This document shows positions 50,253-59,613 of a DNA stretch of 64,000 nucleotides, in pieces. A program made the position numbers and the translations under genes. Position 1 is the stretch's first letter. Each line of letters begins with the position of its first letter. Below the pieces are notes generated by a model. It did no database searches. It was given only the letters and a program-made list of their open reading frames with translations, and was not told where the DNA came from. Source of the DNA: Chitinophagales bacterium (lineage in GTDB: Bacteria; Bacteroidota; Bacteroidia; Chitinophagales; UBA2359); the NCBI GenBank assembly GCA_020629005.1, contig JAHDEE010000001.1, positions 18,968-82,967 of the forward strand. Reading direction: 5' to 3'.

Positions 50253-51365
50253 ATGGCCAAGAGAAAGAAGGACAAAAAGAAAAAGTCCAGTATTCGGGAA
50301 TGGGGAGAAGCCCTGCTCTTTGCAGCAATCGTAGTCCCAATACTGAACATTTTTGTAATTCAGTCCTATGCTATTCCGACCTCTTCTATGGAAGGATCAA
50401 TGTTGGTGGGCGATAAATTGTTTGTAAGTAAACTTCACTATGGCCCTAGAATTCCAAATACACCTTTGGCCCTGCCCTTCATGCACAATACAATTCCATT
50501 CATTGGAGGTCGATCATTCTCAGAATTGATAAAACTGCCCTATTGGAGGCTACCGAGTTTTACCAGCATCAAAAACAATGATGTCGTAGTGTTCAACTAT
50601 CCTGACGATTTTAGAAGAGCCCTACCGGTCGATAAACGGGAAAACTACATCAAACGATGTCTGGGTATTCCCGGCGACTCACTGAGTGTAGTCGATAAAC
50701 AAGTATTTGTGAATTCAGCTCCGGTTGACAATCCAATACATCTGCAAGGCCAATACCTTGTTACAACAAACGGATTGAATTTTTCATCCGCACAGTTGAA
50801 AAATCTTGGGGTAAATATTCAGGAGTACAAGATGCGGAATCGTCAGGCAGGTAACAAGCAGCGACGAATGTTCCTTGATCCGGAAAAAGCAGAGCGACTG
50901 AAGACATTCTCAAATGTGGTAGATGTGCAACCAATAATTGCACAAGCAGGTACACCAGACAATTGTTATCCAAAGCAGAGCAAGGAATTCAATTGGAATA
51001 AAGACAACTACGGTCCAATCTATCTTCCGAAAAGAGGAGACAAGATTGAAATGAATAGAAAAAACTACCTGCTCTACGAGAAGAACATAAGAATTTACGA
51101 AAACAATCCTAGTCTCGCCTGGAAAAATGGCAAAGCGCAAATCGATGGCAAAGTTGTCAAGAACTACGAATTCAAGATGGACTACTACTGGATGATGGGC
51201 GACAACAGAGACAACTCGCTGGACTCAAGAATGTGGGGTATGGTTCCGGAAGATCATATTGTAGGGAAGCCCATCTTTGTTTGGATGTCAAATTGTAGCG
51301 ACTGCAGCTTTCCAAAGATTCGATGGGGACGATGTATGCGCACCGTTAGTTCTTTAGTGGAGTAA
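50253..51365 (+). CDS. lepB: signal peptidase I, copy 1
   Basis: Membrane protease removing signal peptides during Sec export. A Lys-rich cytoplasmic start (MAKRKKDKKKK) precedes one membrane segment (ALLFAAIVVPILNIFVIQ). The catalytic Ser45 is in AIPTSSMEGSM, and the general-base Lys is in ENYIKRCLGIPGDSL. The C-terminal block is MMGDNRDNSLDSRMWG. At 370 aa it is longer than E. coli LepB because of an insertion of about 110 residues between the Lys box and the GDN box, also present in the next gene. The second signal peptidase follows after 11 bp, indicating tandem duplication and cotranscription. Confidence 0.95.
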   Translation: MAKRKKDKKKKSSIREWGEALLFAAIVVPILNIFVIQSYAIPTSSMEGSMLVGDKLFVSKLHYGPRIPNTPLALPFMHNTIPFIGGRSFSELIKLPYWRLPSFTSIKNNDVVVFNYPDDFRRALPVDKRENYIKRCLGIPGDSLSVVDKQVFVNSAPVDNPIHLQGQYLVTTNGLNFSSAQLKNLGVNIQEYKMRNRQAGNKQRRMFLDPEKAERLKTFSNVVDVQPIIAQAGTPDNCYPKQSKEFNWNKDNYGPIYLPKRGDKIEMNRKNYLLYEKNIRIYENNPSLAWKNGKAQIDGKVVKNYEFKMDYYWMMGDNRDNSLDSRMWGMVPEDHIVGKPIFVWMSNCSDCSFPKIRWGRCMRTVSSLVE

Positions 51366-51376
51366 TCTGATTTTGT

Positions 51377-52462
51377 GTGAAGCCCAAGCCGAAAGCCAAA
51401 GGCAAATCCTTTCTCAGGGACCTGTTTGTCGCAACGATCATCGCCGTTGTTTTGGCATTGGTGCTTCAGCTTTTTGTCATCGGATTATACACAATCCCTT
51501 CCAGCTCGATGCAAAGAACGCTGATGATAGGAGATTATCTGCTGGTTTCAAAATTGCATTATGGGCCTCGATTACCGATTACACCACTAGCTTTCCCATT
51601 TGCTGATGATAAAATTCCTGGAACCGAAACCCAATCCTACTCAGGCAGAATCACCTGGCCCTACCTGCGCCTGCCAGGCATTGTAGGAGTAAATCGCAAT
51701 GATGTCGTCGTTTTCAATACCCCCATTGATCATTCGGTTCCAACGGACCGACGTACCGTTTTTGTAAAACGCTGCGTAGCACTTCCAGGAGACACCCTGG
51801 AAATCATCAATAGACAAATGCTGGTCAATGGACAGGCATCGGGCAACCTGGAAACTATGCAGTTCAACTATCTGATTAAAACCAATGGAGAGCCGATCAG
51901 TCGCCAATCTCTTGCAAAGCTGGAAATAACGGAGGGCGGAATGTTTCATGATGTCAATCACTACCAATATGCCTTAAGCACGACTCAATTGAAGACTTTG
52001 GCAGAATTTGAAAACGTAGTGACCGTAGACACCATCGTTCGCAGTAAGGGGGTAACAATGCAATACGAAGCCACTTTTCCGAACACACCTTCCCAGTTCC
52101 CCTGGAACCTGGACAACTATGGACCCTTGTACATTCCTAAGAAGGGGGACAGCATCCGCCTGCAGGCAAACACGCTTCCTCTGTATCGCAACCTAATTGA
52201 GCAATACGAAGCGCATGAACTTGCTTACGACGATGAGAATTTCTACATCGATGGGGAGAAAGCCGAATACTACGAAGTTGAAATGGACTACTACTTTATG
52301 GTGGGCGACAACCGGCACAACTCCAAAGACAGTCGTTTTTGGGGATTTGTTCCTGAAGATCATCTGATAGGCAAAGCCTGGTTCATTTGGATGAGCAGAG
52401 AAAGCAATAAACCCTTCTTCGAGGGCATTAGATGGGACCGCTGCTTCATTCCGATCAAATGA
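51377..52462 (+). CDS. lepB: signal peptidase I, copy 2
   Basis: Second S26 signal peptidase, clearly a duplicate of the upstream gene (both contain SKLHYGPR, with similar insertions). The GTG at 51377 is the only sensible start. Basic N-terminus, one membrane segment (VATIIAVVLALVLQLFVIGL), catalytic Ser44 in TIPSSSMQRTL, Lys in RTVFVKRCVALPGDTL, and final block MVGDNRHNSKDSRFWG. Both catalytic residues are intact, so both copies are expected to be active; different preferences (for example ordinary versus T9SS cargo signals) are possible but unproven. Its 3' end overlaps the convergent UbiD-type gene by 8 bp. Confidence 0.94.
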   Translation: MKPKPKAKGKSFLRDLFVATIIAVVLALVLQLFVIGLYTIPSSSMQRTLMIGDYLLVSKLHYGPRLPITPLAFPFADDKIPGTETQSYSGRITWPYLRLPGIVGVNRNDVVVFNTPIDHSVPTDRRTVFVKRCVALPGDTLEIINRQMLVNGQASGNLETMQFNYLIKTNGEPISRQSLAKLEITEGGMFHDVNHYQYALSTTQLKTLAEFENVVTVDTIVRSKGVTMQYEATFPNTPSQFPWNLDNYGPLYIPKKGDSIRLQANTLPLYRNLIEQYEAHELAYDDENFYIDGEKAEYYEVEMDYYFMVGDNRHNSKDSRFWGFVPEDHLIGKAWFIWMSRESNKPFFEGIRWDRCFIPIK

Positions 52463-54296
52463 TTCCTTCCAATGGGCCTCCCTTGGCTCCCAATGAATCA
52501 ACAGAAGCCTCGATCGCCGGATCCTCAAGAAGTGGCGGAGCATGAAAAGGCTTTATTCTCGCATCAATGATCAAGGAAGAACGACAACCCCAATGCTTGT
52601 GTTGAACGGCAGACTGCAGGCCATAGATATCGTGTGAGGGATTACTTCTTGTAAAGGTCACCCATAGGAAATTCGAAAAATTCCTGCCCAGAAAGTCGGC
52701 ATCGTCTGTAATCACAATTAATGGGAAGGCCTCCAACTCATCTATATATTTTCCTTCGAGATACTCGCTTAGATTTTCCATCTCCTGTGCAGCCTGCTGA
52801 TAATTCTGAAAGGGCCTAGCTTCAATCGCCAGAATTCCTGGGTGCACCAACTGTAGATTACTGAAGTTGTCTGGTAGCGAAAATTCAGATGGCCTACTGC
52901 TTCCAAGAGTTCTTATGATTGGACCAGCAGCCGCCATAACCACTTTGGATCCGACGTTCAATTCTTTACTTGAATAATCCAGGGTATCGATGCTGGTCTC
53001 AGTCTGGAAGTGCAAGTCTCTTCGCCAATCAATGCGCTGTAACATGTGAGTAAAGAACTCATCAATGTGATGAATATCCAATGCTGGATCATCTTCTTTT
53101 GCGACAATCAATAGGTATTTTGCCAGGGACATCTGACCAAAGCCAAGAATATGATTGGCAATAGTTAGCAATTCTTGTGGCCTGCGTTCTTCGGAATAAG
53201 GGGTATAACGTTCACTTCCAATCGCCAATAGCAGTGGGTGCACGCCTGCTTCATCGACAGCATTAACTGCATGCAATCCTGGTAGCTCAGAGGGAATAAC
53301 GGCTCCTGTGATTTCGTGAATCAGAGCTCCAAAACTAGTATCTTCCTGAGGTGGTCTCCCTACCACTGTAAAAGGCCATATTGCGTCTTTACGCGCATAG
53401 ACTTTATGCACCTGCATCACGGGAAAATCATGCACCAAACTATAGTATCCGAGATGATCGCCAAAGGGCCCTTCTGGCTTGGTATCCTTTGCATGTACTA
53501 AGCCTGTGATCACAAAATCAGCATCTGCCGCCAGTGTGTAGCCATCAGACTCAGTGAATCTAAATCCCCTTCCCGCCATCGCACCAGCAAATGCCACTTC
53601 TGGAAGCCCTTCAGGTAGCGGCATTACAGCGCTCAAAGTATGAGCAGGTGGCCCTCCAATGAAGATACTGACCTTAAGGGGTTTGCCTAAGGCATTGGTC
53701 CGGGATTGATGAACACCAATTCCTCGATGAATTTGATAATGCAGACCAATTTCGCGATCCTGAATGTATTGATTGCCGCCCATCTGAATGCGGTACATAC
53801 CCATATTTGACTTCATGACTCCAGGCTTATCGGGATCTTCGGTATACACTTGTGGCAGCGTTACAAAGGCTCCACCATCATCCGGCCAACTGTGAATTTG
53901 AGGCAAGTCCGAAATCTTTACTTCCTGAGCGAGCACAGGTTTCTTAAATCGTGCTCTTTTGGGCAGGGCATTGATGCCTACCAAGGGCATTCCCAGATAA
54001 GAAAAGGGACTTTTCATCAGAGCGGTAGGATCAGCCTTTAAAGCCACCAGACGCTTTACAGCAGCGATTGTGTCTCTAAAGATGAATCTACTCCTATCAA
54101 TGGTTCCAAAGAGATTAGAGACAGCAGGGAATCGGCTACCTTTTACATTTTCATACAAGATGGCGGGTCCCTGGTTTTGGTAGACCCTGCGTTGGATGGC
54201 AGCCATTTGCAAAAAAGGGTCTACCTCTTGTTTGATTCTTACCAAATGTCCATTCTTCTCCAGATCAAGTACACACTCTTTTGTCGACTTGTACAT
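52455..54296 (-). CDS. UbiD-family decarboxylase (menaquinone-biosynthesis type)
   Basis: Prenylated-FMN-dependent non-oxidative decarboxylase of the UbiD family. The ATG at 54296 (MYKSTKECVLDLEKNGHLVR) is the normal start; a TTG start adds three residues. Family blocks: PAILYENVKGSRFPAVSNLFG, SWPDDGGAFVTLPQ, NMGMYRIQMGGNQ, ADFVITGLV, and the active-site region KPEGPFGDHLGYYS, then FTVVGRPPQEDT. At about 613 aa it resembles the long homologs usually annotated for menaquinone synthesis, but UbiD sequence alone does not fix the substrate. A UbiX-type flavin prenyltransferase is not in the window. It is the last gene of the symporter-bshC run. Confidence 0.88.
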   Translation of the reverse strand: MYKSTKECVLDLEKNGHLVRIKQEVDPFLQMAAIQRRVYQNQGPAILYENVKGSRFPAVSNLFGTIDRSRFIFRDTIAAVKRLVALKADPTALMKSPFSYLGMPLVGINALPKRARFKKPVLAQEVKISDLPQIHSWPDDGGAFVTLPQVYTEDPDKPGVMKSNMGMYRIQMGGNQYIQDREIGLHYQIHRGIGVHQSRTNALGKPLKVSIFIGGPPAHTLSAVMPLPEGLPEVAFAGAMAGRGFRFTESDGYTLAADADFVITGLVHAKDTKPEGPFGDHLGYYSLVHDFPVMQVHKVYARKDAIWPFTVVGRPPQEDTSFGALIHEITGAVIPSELPGLHAVNAVDEAGVHPLLLAIGSERYTPYSEERRPQELLTIANHILGFGQMSLAKYLLIVAKEDDPALDIHHIDEFFTHMLQRIDWRRDLHFQTETSIDTLDYSSKELNVGSKVVMAAAGPIIRTLGSSRPSEFSLPDNFSNLQLVHPGILAIEARPFQNYQQAAQEMENLSEYLEGKYIDELEAFPLIVITDDADFLGRNFSNFLWVTFTRSNPSHDIYGLQSAVQHKHWGCRSSLIIDARIKPFHAPPLLEDPAIEASVDSLGAKGGPLEGII

Positions 54297-54353
54297 ATAG
54301 TTCAATTAGCTCACTAATACCGGACTATCCCATTTGAAGAAGAACCGATCAGA

Positions 54354-56123
54354 TCAGGATTTGTTTATGTCTACCTCTTGCAACACCTCGGGAGACTTTG
54401 CAGCAGGAGCTGAGAAAATTGCATTTAGCATTTTCAAGGTGATATAATAGGTCGGCAATACACCCGTAAGCCCCAGACTTCCCGAAGCCAGTGTACCACC
54501 AGAAACCAATGGATTATCCGAAGCGTAGTAGGCATATCGAAGAATGAGGCCATCTTGAATCACTTTTCGAACAGCAGTCGCTGCCTGTATGGCCTTTTGA
54601 TAATGAACCCCTTCCATTTCCAGTCCAATGGCTTTCCAGGAGGTGTTTTTAAAATAGCTGAGGACATCGCGGTTCTGTAGAGATGTTCCGAGCACAGTGA
54701 TCATTGGACCTTCAAAGACCCGTCCAGCATAATCTTTAAAGTTCTCGCTTGTAAACTCATTATTGATCGGATAGTTGTCTGCCGATCCTTCAAAAACATG
54801 CGCAGTTGGGATCATTATATCTCCCTTGTCTCCTACCAGAATCCCTGCCTTTCCCATGATGTTTACAGAGACAAGATTCATTTGCTTCTCTGCTTCCACA
54901 CCCATGAACGGGCGCAATAGCTCGTCCATCGTTTCATAAGCCTGTTCTCCAAATGCATAGTCCATCACCAAAATTACTGGCTTCTGCGACCAGACTTCAT
55001 CCTCTATTTTGAGCTCCGGTGAAAGTTTGCTTCGGTCTACCCTTGCAGTGTCTATGATCTGCACAGCTATATTGGTTCCTGACTCATCATTGATCACATA
55101 GAGCCCGTTCTCTTTTCCAAAGCTGGTGATAATGGGCATATATTTGTCAGGATTCTCCGAAATCACATTAGTGGCCAATTCAATTATTGACAAGTCATCA
55201 TCGATCTCTTTGCCTAAAGCCGGATAAGCGTAGATTGAATTCAGAACACTATGAAGATTCGCAGAAATCACATGCAATGGACGATCCAGCAGCCCCTGTT
55301 CAAACATGAATTGTTTGATGTTGGCAGCCCATCTACTTCCGTATATGTGTAGACCGATTCGCTCTCTCAATGTCGAGGTGAATGTGATTTCGCGAGCACC
55401 TTCTGCAGAGGCTTGTTCAGCGATAGCCAGCATGCCCATCCAGTACACCACATGGAACAAATCATTATTGGCTTCCGGCTCCTCGTTGAACCGACGATAG
55501 GCACGTTCCGTTTCCAGAAAAGTTCGACCCAGAATCGTACTTAAGTACGAGATTGTGACCTCTCGGTTCTTGTCCGTTATCTTGATTTTCCCTTCTATGA
55601 TCTCTCTGATCTTCTTCCAGACCCAGGTTTCCCTTCCATCCTCATCAATTGCCTTTTTCCTGATTTTTCTGGACTCAAGGAATAAGAAAGTCAGGTGTGT
55701 CAGTACATCATAGATTTCACTCCGCCCCCTGGTTACCTCAATAAACATTTGATCCGGATCGATGCGATAACAATTCCGACGTCTCTTCGAAGGTACCAGT
55801 ACCGGAAAATCTGATTCCCGATAACCCTCGTCTGAGGTCAACTTGATCAGCCGACACTCTTCAATTCCTTTAGGCAAACGGGTAATCACATAGACCAGGC
55901 CATCCAGCTCAACTTTTTCAGGATCGTTGATCGAACCGTAGATCTCCGGTTGAAGGGTTCGAAGAGATTCCACGATAGAAGTCCCTGATTTGCTTCCAGG
56001 TCTGTAATAACCTCTGTTAAAAAGATGCCGCATCGAGATGTACAAACGCTCGATAGCAGTCCTCGATTCTTGTGCTCTGGTTTTTCTGATAAGTTGCTTC
56101 AATTTCCCGGATTTATTCCGCAA
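54354..56123 (-). CDS. uncharacterised protein with nucleoside-phosphorylase-like C-terminal region
   Basis: 589 residues; I believe this is the Bacteroidota DUF6909 family, but that name is from memory. The start is TTG 56123, overlapping bshC by 11 bp. The N-terminal half is helical and basic (RLYISMRHLFNRGYYRPG). The C-terminal half has blocks like those of nucleoside phosphorylases: GKAGILVGDKGDIMIPT (compare GxxGGL..GDIVIPT), MITVLGTSLQNRD and GLEMEGVHYQKAIQAA (compare xMEGAA, the ribose-site Glu). A glycosidase- or phosphorylase-type activity, or loss of it, is inferred only. No signal peptide. It lies between bshC and the UbiD-type gene. Confidence 0.75.
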   Translation of the reverse strand: MRNKSGKLKQLIRKTRAQESRTAIERLYISMRHLFNRGYYRPGSKSGTSIVESLRTLQPEIYGSINDPEKVELDGLVYVITRLPKGIEECRLIKLTSDEGYRESDFPVLVPSKRRRNCYRIDPDQMFIEVTRGRSEIYDVLTHLTFLFLESRKIRKKAIDEDGRETWVWKKIREIIEGKIKITDKNREVTISYLSTILGRTFLETERAYRRFNEEPEANNDLFHVVYWMGMLAIAEQASAEGAREITFTSTLRERIGLHIYGSRWAANIKQFMFEQGLLDRPLHVISANLHSVLNSIYAYPALGKEIDDDLSIIELATNVISENPDKYMPIITSFGKENGLYVINDESGTNIAVQIIDTARVDRSKLSPELKIEDEVWSQKPVILVMDYAFGEQAYETMDELLRPFMGVEAEKQMNLVSVNIMGKAGILVGDKGDIMIPTAHVFEGSADNYPINNEFTSENFKDYAGRVFEGPMITVLGTSLQNRDVLSYFKNTSWKAIGLEMEGVHYQKAIQAATAVRKVIQDGLILRYAYYASDNPLVSGGTLASGSLGLTGVLPTYYITLKMLNAIFSAPAAKSPEVLQEVDINKS

Positions 56124-57711
56124 AAATAGTCACTTTCTGCTCCATAGGCTCTAATTCCTTGAGCAAAAGGTCAATAAAGTCTGGTCCATGATCGAGGAAG
56201 TAATGTAGGAAGTTGTAATGGCGCTCCTGCAACTTGCCGCCGGGAAACAGTCTGGACCTGGCAACCAAAGCTCGTTGAATATTTGTTTCGTGCTTTCTCT
56301 TCTCCGCTCTCCTTAGCTTTTGAGCAATCTTATTGAGCGATTTCAGATTCTTAGACTTTTCTGCAGCAAGGCTTTGTTCCAGTCCTTTGTCCACCTTGGA
56401 TATACGCTGAGAGAGGCGGTCAAAAAAAGCAGAGAGTTCTTGCTCCTCTTGATCCAAACTTAGGTCAACGTGGGTATCACGCTGAACTAGGAAGTTCGCG
56501 ATTTCATTTTCGTCTCTAAATAAATCGTCTATCTTCAACTGAGCCTTAGCTAATTTCTTCGCCGTAATTTCGTCAACAAAAATAGCACTGTCACGCAGCA
56601 TCAGGGCGGGCATAGGCAGACCAAAAGCCGTGAAGACGGGTTTTAATTGAAGCCAATAGGCTAGCTCTCCTCCTCCTCCTATGTAGGCAAGATTGGGAAA
56701 TAAGAACTCCTGATAAACAGGACGAAAAAGTACATTGGGGCTAAATCTCTCTGGCCTGTTTTCCAATTCACTCTCAATCTCTTCAGCCGTAAAGCTGATA
56801 TTACTATTCCGAACATTGAAGAGATCACCTTCTCTAACGATGCGCTCCCTAAAGCCCTGCTTCAAATAGAACAAGTTGATTTCCCTGGCATGTGCTTGCA
56901 CCTTATAACCAAGTTCTTTCAACTGCTTATCGCTGGTTTGGCAGGCTCCGAATACCTTTTGCTCAAACAACTCCTGCTTCATTAGGGGAACGAATGCCTT
57001 CTTTAAGGATGCGTCATCCTGGTCAATGACCAACAAACCATGTTGCCCAAACAAAGCGTTCAACAAGGCCCGCATTCCATCGGCTACGGAAGTTCTACCA
57101 AGAAAAGATTGTCGAAGCAGTTCCCTAACCTGCTGGAGGTATTGGCTTGATGCACCGAGGTCCTCGATCTCTTCAATCAGCCCCTCAAGTCCTTCGGGTG
57201 TATAACGACCAACTGCTCCCCCTTGATTAGCTGACCATTCGATTCGATTTTCTCTAATATAGATGTGATTAAGTTCCTCGAAATCATGATCCTCTGATCC
57301 AATCCAGAAAATCGGAATGAAGTTGTGTTCAGGAAAGTGCCTCGCAAGAAACCGAGCCTGCTTGATTGCAGAAACAGTCTTAAGTATAAAGTATAATGGC
57401 CCGGAAAACAGATTGCACTGATGAGCTGTAACTACTGTGTAGGTATTTTCATCCTTCAAGAGCGACAACTGTCGCTCCCAGGTATCCGAATTAGGGAGAC
57501 CCTGATATTGCTTTGCTATAACTTCAACCAATAAAGAACGAGGATAGCTGCTTGAGGAGCGATCATGGATTGCTTGCTGAAATCCTTGCTCTGATAATTC
57601 GTAAGCCTGCAACTGTTGAATCGCCTCCTTCTTGCCCAGGTAGTCGATCACTGTCGTGGAAAAAGCACTGGTCTTTGCTGGTTCAATCTTGCTCGTGGTA
57701 TTGAAGGGCAT
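56113..57711 (-). CDS. bshC: bacillithiol biosynthesis cysteine-adding enzyme
   Basis: Final step of bacillithiol synthesis, adding cysteine to GlcN-malate. Typical blocks: YTVVTAHQCNLFSGPLYFILK, IFWIGSEDHDFEELNHIYI, LGRTSVADGMRALLNALFG, FSPNVLFRPVYQEFLFPNLAYIGGGGELAYW (shown here as family markers VLFRPVYQEFLFPNLAYIGG) and the coiled-coil C-terminal part (KSLNKIAQKLRRAEKRK) ending FLDHGPDFIDLLLKEL. The 532-aa length is right. bshA and bshB are not in this window. Bacillithiol is the main low-molecular thiol in many Bacteroidota, fitting the thiol-redox genes elsewhere in the window. It is 20 bp after the symporter gene. Confidence 0.94.
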   Translation of the reverse strand: MPFNTTSKIEPAKTSAFSTTVIDYLGKKEAIQQLQAYELSEQGFQQAIHDRSSSSYPRSLLVEVIAKQYQGLPNSDTWERQLSLLKDENTYTVVTAHQCNLFSGPLYFILKTVSAIKQARFLARHFPEHNFIPIFWIGSEDHDFEELNHIYIRENRIEWSANQGGAVGRYTPEGLEGLIEEIEDLGASSQYLQQVRELLRQSFLGRTSVADGMRALLNALFGQHGLLVIDQDDASLKKAFVPLMKQELFEQKVFGACQTSDKQLKELGYKVQAHAREINLFYLKQGFRERIVREGDLFNVRNSNISFTAEEIESELENRPERFSPNVLFRPVYQEFLFPNLAYIGGGGELAYWLQLKPVFTAFGLPMPALMLRDSAIFVDEITAKKLAKAQLKIDDLFRDENEIANFLVQRDTHVDLSLDQEEQELSAFFDRLSQRISKVDKGLEQSLAAEKSKNLKSLNKIAQKLRRAEKRKHETNIQRALVARSRLFPGGKLQERHYNFLHYFLDHGPDFIDLLLKELEPMEQKVTIFAE

Positions 57712-57731
57712 CGTTTGTTTTACAATTATTA

Positions 57732-59492
57732 CTAAAGATCATCGCCCATTATCTTTGTGCGACGCATGGTTGTATTCAGAAGCATAAATGCGAAAAGGGC
57801 GATTGCAGTCCAGATGCCTGCTTCCGAATATTCCATAAACAGGACTTTGCCTATACCAAAAAGGATAGCGTACACCATCGTTATACCAGACAACCAGCAA
57901 ATCGCCAATTTGCCAAGTTGCGACGGCTTGCCTGCTTGATTTGTTAAAGAACTTATAGGCCCCCAGTTTCCTCCAGGTTTGACCTTAAGATAGAATTCTT
58001 TAAGATGTTCTTCATCCTGTTTCGGGCTAAAGTAGGTTACCGCCAACCAGACAATGGTAGTACATCCAACGGTAAAGAAGAAAGTATTAGGCGAATCTGG
58101 CAGGCCTTCAAAGCCAAGAGCATAGCGAGCAATTGGATAGGCCAAAAGCGGTGTGATCGTAGCAGCAATTTCGCTCCATGCATTTATCCTCCACCAATAC
58201 CAGCGCAAAATCAAAACGAGACCTAGTCCTGCTCCTATCTCGATCAAGAAACCCCAGACGCCGGAAATCGACTCTATACCATAAGCCGCAATCATGCCAA
58301 GCACCATGAGGCCCAGTGTAGTGATTCTTGAAGCAAGAACTAGTTGCTCATTCGTAGCTTCCGGTCTCAAGAACCTCTTGTAGAAGTCATTGACAACATA
58401 GCTTGCTCCCCAATTGAGTTGAGTGGAGATTGTACTCATGTAGGCTGCGAGAAAAGAAACAAGTAGCAAACCTTTCAAGCCTGCCGGAAGAAAGTCCACC
58501 ATCGCCTGGACGAAGCCATCCTTTGGGTCCATCTCTGGGTATAAAATCATGGCGCACAATGCCACAAGAATCCAGGGCCATGGCCTGATGCAGTAGTGTG
58601 CAACCTGAAAGAAAAGTGTGGCATAAACAGCATGCCTTTCGTCTTTTGCACTCATCATTCTTTGCGCCACATACCCTCCACCTCCTGGCTCTGCGCCAGG
58701 GTACCAACTGGCCCACCACTGCATTGTGAAGTAGGCCAAAAATGTGCCTATGCCAATAGTGAAAGCTTTTGCACCACCTTGGCTTGAAGCATCACCAATT
58801 CTGGGAAAGAACTCTAGCGCTGAGGGATCGATAGATTTCTTCAAGCCGCTAAGGCCCCCTATTTGTTCTGAACCGACAACAAAGTAAGCTAAGAGAATAC
58901 ATCCCACCATTGCTGTAACAAACTGCAGCACATCCGACATGGCCACCCCAAGAAGACCAGACATAGAGGCATAGATGGAGACTACCAGCATCGCAACAGC
59001 ACAAAAGGAGAAGGCTTCTTGATACGGCAAATCGAAAAAGACCTTTAGCAGCGTTATTAATGCCACATTCACCCAGCCAATTATCATGAGATTCATGAAA
59101 ACACCTAAATAGAGCGCTTTAAATCCTCTTAAACCAGCAGCAGGTAACCCACTGTACCTCAATTCGATAAACTCCACCTCCGTAAGCACCCCGGAACGTC
59201 TCCAAAGACTAGCAAAGAAGAAGGTCGTCAACATTCCTCCGGCCAAGAAGCTCCACCATAACCAGTTGCCCGATATGCCTTTACCCGCAACAATTTCGGC
59301 AACTGCTAAGGGGGTGTCAGCCGCAAAGGTGGTAGCCACCATGGAGATACCGGCGATATACCAGGGCAAGTTTCTGCCACCAAGGAAAAAACTGCCAAGA
59401 TCTTTTCCGGCACCCTTAGTAAAAGAGATTGCTATTCCAATGAAAAGCACCAGAAAAACAACGATCACAATCCAGTCAAGGGTGGCGAGCAT
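57732..59492 (-). CDS. sodium:solute symporter (SSS family)
   Basis: Inner-membrane Na+-coupled transporter with about 13 to 15 predicted membrane segments. The ATG at 59492 (MLATLDWIVIVVFLVLFIGI) is preferred to an upstream in-frame start because it begins directly with the first membrane helix. SSS marks: FFLGGRNLPWYIAGISMVAT, TPLAVAEIVAGKGISG, EFIELRYSG, YPGAEPGGGGYVAQRMMSAK and WGASYVVNDFYKRFLRP. Substrate unknown. It is the first gene of a tight minus-strand run (symporter, bshC, phosphorylase-like, UbiD) with gaps of 20, -11 and 57 bp, so transport and thiol synthesis may be coordinated. Confidence 0.93.
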   Translation of the reverse strand: MLATLDWIVIVVFLVLFIGIAISFTKGAGKDLGSFFLGGRNLPWYIAGISMVATTFAADTPLAVAEIVAGKGISGNWLWWSFLAGGMLTTFFFASLWRRSGVLTEVEFIELRYSGLPAAGLRGFKALYLGVFMNLMIIGWVNVALITLLKVFFDLPYQEAFSFCAVAMLVVSIYASMSGLLGVAMSDVLQFVTAMVGCILLAYFVVGSEQIGGLSGLKKSIDPSALEFFPRIGDASSQGGAKAFTIGIGTFLAYFTMQWWASWYPGAEPGGGGYVAQRMMSAKDERHAVYATLFFQVAHYCIRPWPWILVALCAMILYPEMDPKDGFVQAMVDFLPAGLKGLLLVSFLAAYMSTISTQLNWGASYVVNDFYKRFLRPEATNEQLVLASRITTLGLMVLGMIAAYGIESISGVWGFLIEIGAGLGLVLILRWYWWRINAWSEIAATITPLLAYPIARYALGFEGLPDSPNTFFFTVGCTTIVWLAVTYFSPKQDEEHLKEFYLKVKPGGNWGPISSLTNQAGKPSQLGKLAICWLSGITMVYAILFGIGKVLFMEYSEAGIWTAIALFAFMLLNTTMRRTKIMGDDL

Positions 59493-59613
59493 AGGCAATT
59501 TTGATAGTGGCGTTAATGATTTGGTAAAGGAATGCAATTTAACAAGAAAAACGGGATATGATGAATGTAACGAAACATGCAAATGGCGTCAACACTGAGT
59601 GAAGAAACGAGAT

